Below, in pieces: positions 62,044 to 64,000 of a stretch of 64,000 nucleotides of DNA. Positions within the stretch are counted from its first letter, which is position 1; each line of letters opens with the position of its first letter. Made by a program: the position numbers and the translations under genes. Origin of the DNA: an uncultured Pelagibacteraceae bacterium (lineage in GTDB: Bacteria > Pseudomonadota > Alphaproteobacteria > Pelagibacterales > Pelagibacteraceae); NCBI GenBank assembly GCA_902595375.1, contig CACJPW010000001.1, positions 88,501 to 152,500 of the forward strand, given 5' to 3'. The notes under the pieces were generated by a model. That model was not told the origin of the DNA and made no database searches. It was given only the letters and a program-made list of their open reading frames with translations.

Positions 62044-63060
62044 ATGGGTCATTATATAAAACATAAAAAAAATTACTGGGAAAGAAAAATTTTTAATGAA
62101 GATAGTAAGTTTGACAACGAGATTCTAAAACATGAAAATATAAATATAGGAAAAGCTAGAAATCTTTTTAAGAAGTATGTCGAATTAGTATGTTTGGAAA
62201 TGTCGTATTATTGCAATAGGGCCTGCTCTTATTGTCCAGTTGCGATATACGAAAGAAGTGACAAAAATTTAGAAATAGATAATGAACTACTTTTAACAAT
62301 TATAAATTCATTAAAAATGTTGAATTATGATGGTAGAGTTTCATTAAATTTATTTAATGAACCCCTGGCAAGTAAGAATTTTTTAAACAGAGTAAAAATG
62401 TTAAGTGAAAATCTTCCTAAAGCTATATTAAGTTGTAATAGCAACGGAGATTACATAAAAAACATAAAGACTTTTAACGAACTTGAAAAAAGTGGATTAA
62501 AAGAAATTTTGATTACATTGCATCCTGCTAAAAATACATCTTGGACGAGACACTATGCTGAAAAATCAATTAAAAGGTTCGCAAAAAAGATCGATCATGA
62601 TTTATCTGGAGATGAGTTAGAAAAGCTTAAATTTTCTTTTATGATTGATAATCTTTATGTAGAAGTGGTTTGCACGAACTGGGATGACGCTGGTAACTCG
62701 CGAGGAGGAGTGATGAAACATCTTATACCTGAGAAAGTTAGAGTTAACCCATGTGAGAAGCCAATAAGAGAATTCGTAATTTCATACGATGGATCAGTTC
62801 AGTTATGTTGTCACTCATATCAAAATAAAGAAATTGATAATAGTATTTCAAAAATAGATAAGAACGACGCGGATTCTATTTTTAAGATTTATACAAACAA
62901 AGTTTTAACTGACGCAAGAAAAGATTTATTCTCTTACTCAAAGAAAAGCGGTATTTGTGAAACTTGTAATCACTATGAAAATAACATCAGAACAGGATTA
63001 GATTTTTTTTTAACGGATGAGGACAAAAAAAAGAGAGAGAAAATACTTAAGCACATATAA
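62044..63060 (+). CDS. radical SAM/SPASM domain protein
   Basis: The 338-residue protein has CNRACSYC (the CX3CX2C cluster) near residues 58-65, an LNLFNEP segment, and a C-terminal SPASM-like cysteine set (NPCEKPIREFVISYDGSVQLCCHSY and CETCNHY). Such proteins are common in O-antigen islands with unknown substrates. It follows the PhyH pair and precedes a TylF-like methyltransferase. Confidence 0.88.
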   Translation: MGHYIKHKKNYWERKIFNEDSKFDNEILKHENINIGKARNLFKKYVELVCLEMSYYCNRACSYCPVAIYERSDKNLEIDNELLLTIINSLKMLNYDGRVSLNLFNEPLASKNFLNRVKMLSENLPKAILSCNSNGDYIKNIKTFNELEKSGLKEILITLHPAKNTSWTRHYAEKSIKRFAKKIDHDLSGDELEKLKFSFMIDNLYVEVVCTNWDDAGNSRGGVMKHLIPEKVRVNPCEKPIREFVISYDGSVQLCCHSYQNKEIDNSISKIDKNDADSIFKIYTNKVLTDARKDLFSYSKKSGICETCNHYENNIRTGLDFFLTDEDKKKREKILKHI

Positions 63061-63068
63061 ATCATTTT

Positions 63069-63743
63069 ATGAATTTTTATAAAAGAAGTCTATCAGGTAA
63101 AGAATATTCAAAAATACTTGACTTTAATTTTACAAAGAAATTTATTCTTGAAAATTCTGGCATGTTAATTGGTGATAAGGCTCTGTATAGACAAATTAAA
63201 ATTTATGAGATTTTGCAAAGAACAAAAAAAGTAAAAGGTGATATTATTGAGTTTGGAATTTGGAACGGAAATAATCTTATATTTATAAAAAAAATTGCAG
63301 ATTATTTTAATTTGAAAAAAAAAATTTTTGGTTTTGATAATTTCGGAGGTTTCCCTAATCCTACTAAACTAAAAAAATCTAAAAAGGGAAGATATACTGG
63401 AAATCCGGAAGAGATAGCAAAAGTATTAAAATTTTTTAAGCTTAATAATATTAAAATTTTTAATGATGATATAATGAATCTAATTAATTATAAAAATCAA
63501 TTTAAAAAAATTTCTTTTATTTATATTGACTGTAATATTTATGAACCGGTGAAAATAATTCTAAAGCAATTAGCTAAAAAACTTTCAAAAGGTGGTGTAA
63601 TTGCATTCGATGAAGCTCAACATTCAACTGATAAGGGTGAAAAAAAGGCTTTAATTGAATTTTATAAAAAGAATAATAAAAAATTTGTTTTAAAGTTTTT
63701 AAAAAAAAAATATCAACCAGACGCATTATTAATAAAAAAATAA
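63069..63743 (+). CDS. TylF/MycF-like O-methyltransferase
   Basis: The 224-residue protein has the TylF-type pattern: IIEFGIWNGNNLIFIKKIA, IFGFDNFGGFP, FIYIDCNIYEPVKIILKQLAKKLSKGGVIAFDE and a lysine-rich tail. The Asp in FGFDNF and acidic pair in IDCN/FDE fit the metal-dependent macrocin O-methyltransferase family. The sugar target is unknown. Confidence 0.83.
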   Translation: MNFYKRSLSGKEYSKILDFNFTKKFILENSGMLIGDKALYRQIKIYEILQRTKKVKGDIIEFGIWNGNNLIFIKKIADYFNLKKKIFGFDNFGGFPNPTKLKKSKKGRYTGNPEEIAKVLKFFKLNNIKIFNDDIMNLINYKNQFKKISFIYIDCNIYEPVKIILKQLAKKLSKGGVIAFDEAQHSTDKGEKKALIEFYKKNNKKFVLKFLKKKYQPDALLIKK

Positions 63744-63745
63744 AT

Positions 63746-64000
63746 ATGTTTTTTTTTAAAGAAATTATAAAAAAAAACTTTTTTCTCTACGATTTTTTTA
63801 CTAAATTAAATTTAATAATTTTTCATAAGAACAATATTAGAATTTTATTTTATAACACTAGAAAAGATTTACTTTATAATTTCAATATATTATCAAATAT
63901 TGCTGATTCAAAATTTAGTTACAACCAGATCTCATCATTATTTAACTATAAATTTAAAGAAATTATTTTTAAAGAAATAAAAAAAAAAATTAAAAAAAAA
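63746..64000 (+). CDS. unrecognised ORF, cut by the window edge
   Basis: An ATG at 63746, 2 bases after the previous stop, opens a frame of 85 codons with no stop before the edge. The peptide is rich in Phe, Lys, Asn and Ile (MFFFKEIIKKNFFLYDFF at the start) and matches no family I know. Its tight spacing shows it is in the same transcription unit. The last 45 bases are nearly all A, giving a lysine run. It may be the N-terminus of another glycosyltransferase or methyltransferase; I cannot say. Confidence 0.55.
   Translation, partial: MFFFKEIIKKNFFLYDFFTKLNLIIFHKNNIRILFYNTRKDLLYNFNILSNIADSKFSYNQISSLFNYKFKEIIFKEIKKKIKKK

Noticed and set aside
63956-64000. Poly-A tract at the right edge as a terminator or assembly artefact.
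   Set aside because: It stays in frame with the open ORF (Lys/Ile codons), no hairpin precedes it, and similar A-runs are common throughout the island.

Overview
The window looks like a chromosomal piece of a SAR11-clade alphaproteobacterium (Candidatus Pelagibacter or a close relative). The base composition is strongly AT-rich and the packing is extremely tight: most neighbours overlap or sit within about 30 bases, and no stretch over 300 bases lacks a gene. The core gene content and order (rluD-rpoH-purA, folP-ftsH-tilS-cpoB-pal-tolBARQ, tkt-pgk-fba, three-subunit pntAA-AB-B, 5S rRNA beside a surface-glycan island) fit that clade. The taxonomic call is recognition of protein families and order, not a database match.

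Layout. Bases 1-2420 are the end of an accessory block (ABC exporter ATPase tail and permease, a 2OG-Fe(II) oxygenase-like protein, a family-17 glycosyltransferase) that stops 3 bases short of a tRNA-Arg. Bases 2424-31667 are core genome: rluD and rpoH rightward; then a leftward run of purA, thiD, glmM, folP, ftsH, tilS, the complete Tol-Pal set, a RuvC-like resolvase, yebC, ymdB, fthC, zapA and a coiled-coil protein; then a rightward run of tkt, pgk, fba, thiE, efp, suhB, rpmE, trcR-like, rpsU (with an AUU start codon), cspA and initiator tRNA-Met; then leftward transaldolase-like and pnt genes, a 36-residue cytochrome oxidase subunit IV, rpmJ and 5S rRNA. The 5S gene stands alone and appears to have its own promoter.

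Bases 31732-64000 form a hypervariable surface-polysaccharide island starting at tRNA-Val; it corresponds by position and content to what is called HVR2 in SAR11 genomes. It is built as four transcription blocks. A 21-gene leftward block (50941 to 31797) starts with a MarR-type EPS-associated regulator. It carries an acyl/aldehyde module (AMP-ligase, LuxE, LuxC, hot-dog dehydratase, radical SAM, SDR, split transketolase, ACP), then a PglK-like flippase ABC transporter, CDP-sugar genes and glycosyltransferases. A short rightward block (51049-54500) has a DRE-TIM aldolase, a NeuA-like transferase and a surface glycan protein. A leftward block (58919-54508) has a glycosyltransferase, epimerase, UDP-sulfoquinovose-synthase-like enzyme, NeuB-like synthase and SpsF-like transferase. 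A rightward block (59027 onward) has a DUF4910 protein, two PhyH oxygenases, a radical SAM protein, a TylF-like methyltransferase and an ORF cut by the window edge.

The most notable observation is regulatory. The island has exactly two divergent intergenic regions, 8 kb apart, and both hold the same 21-base element with inverted repeat TGTTCA-N5-TGAACA. At one it overlaps the start of the regulator gene; at the other it overlaps a good -35 box. I read this as the operator of the island's own regulator. The second notable item is the LuxC/LuxE/ACP/transketolase module, for which I know no described pathway.
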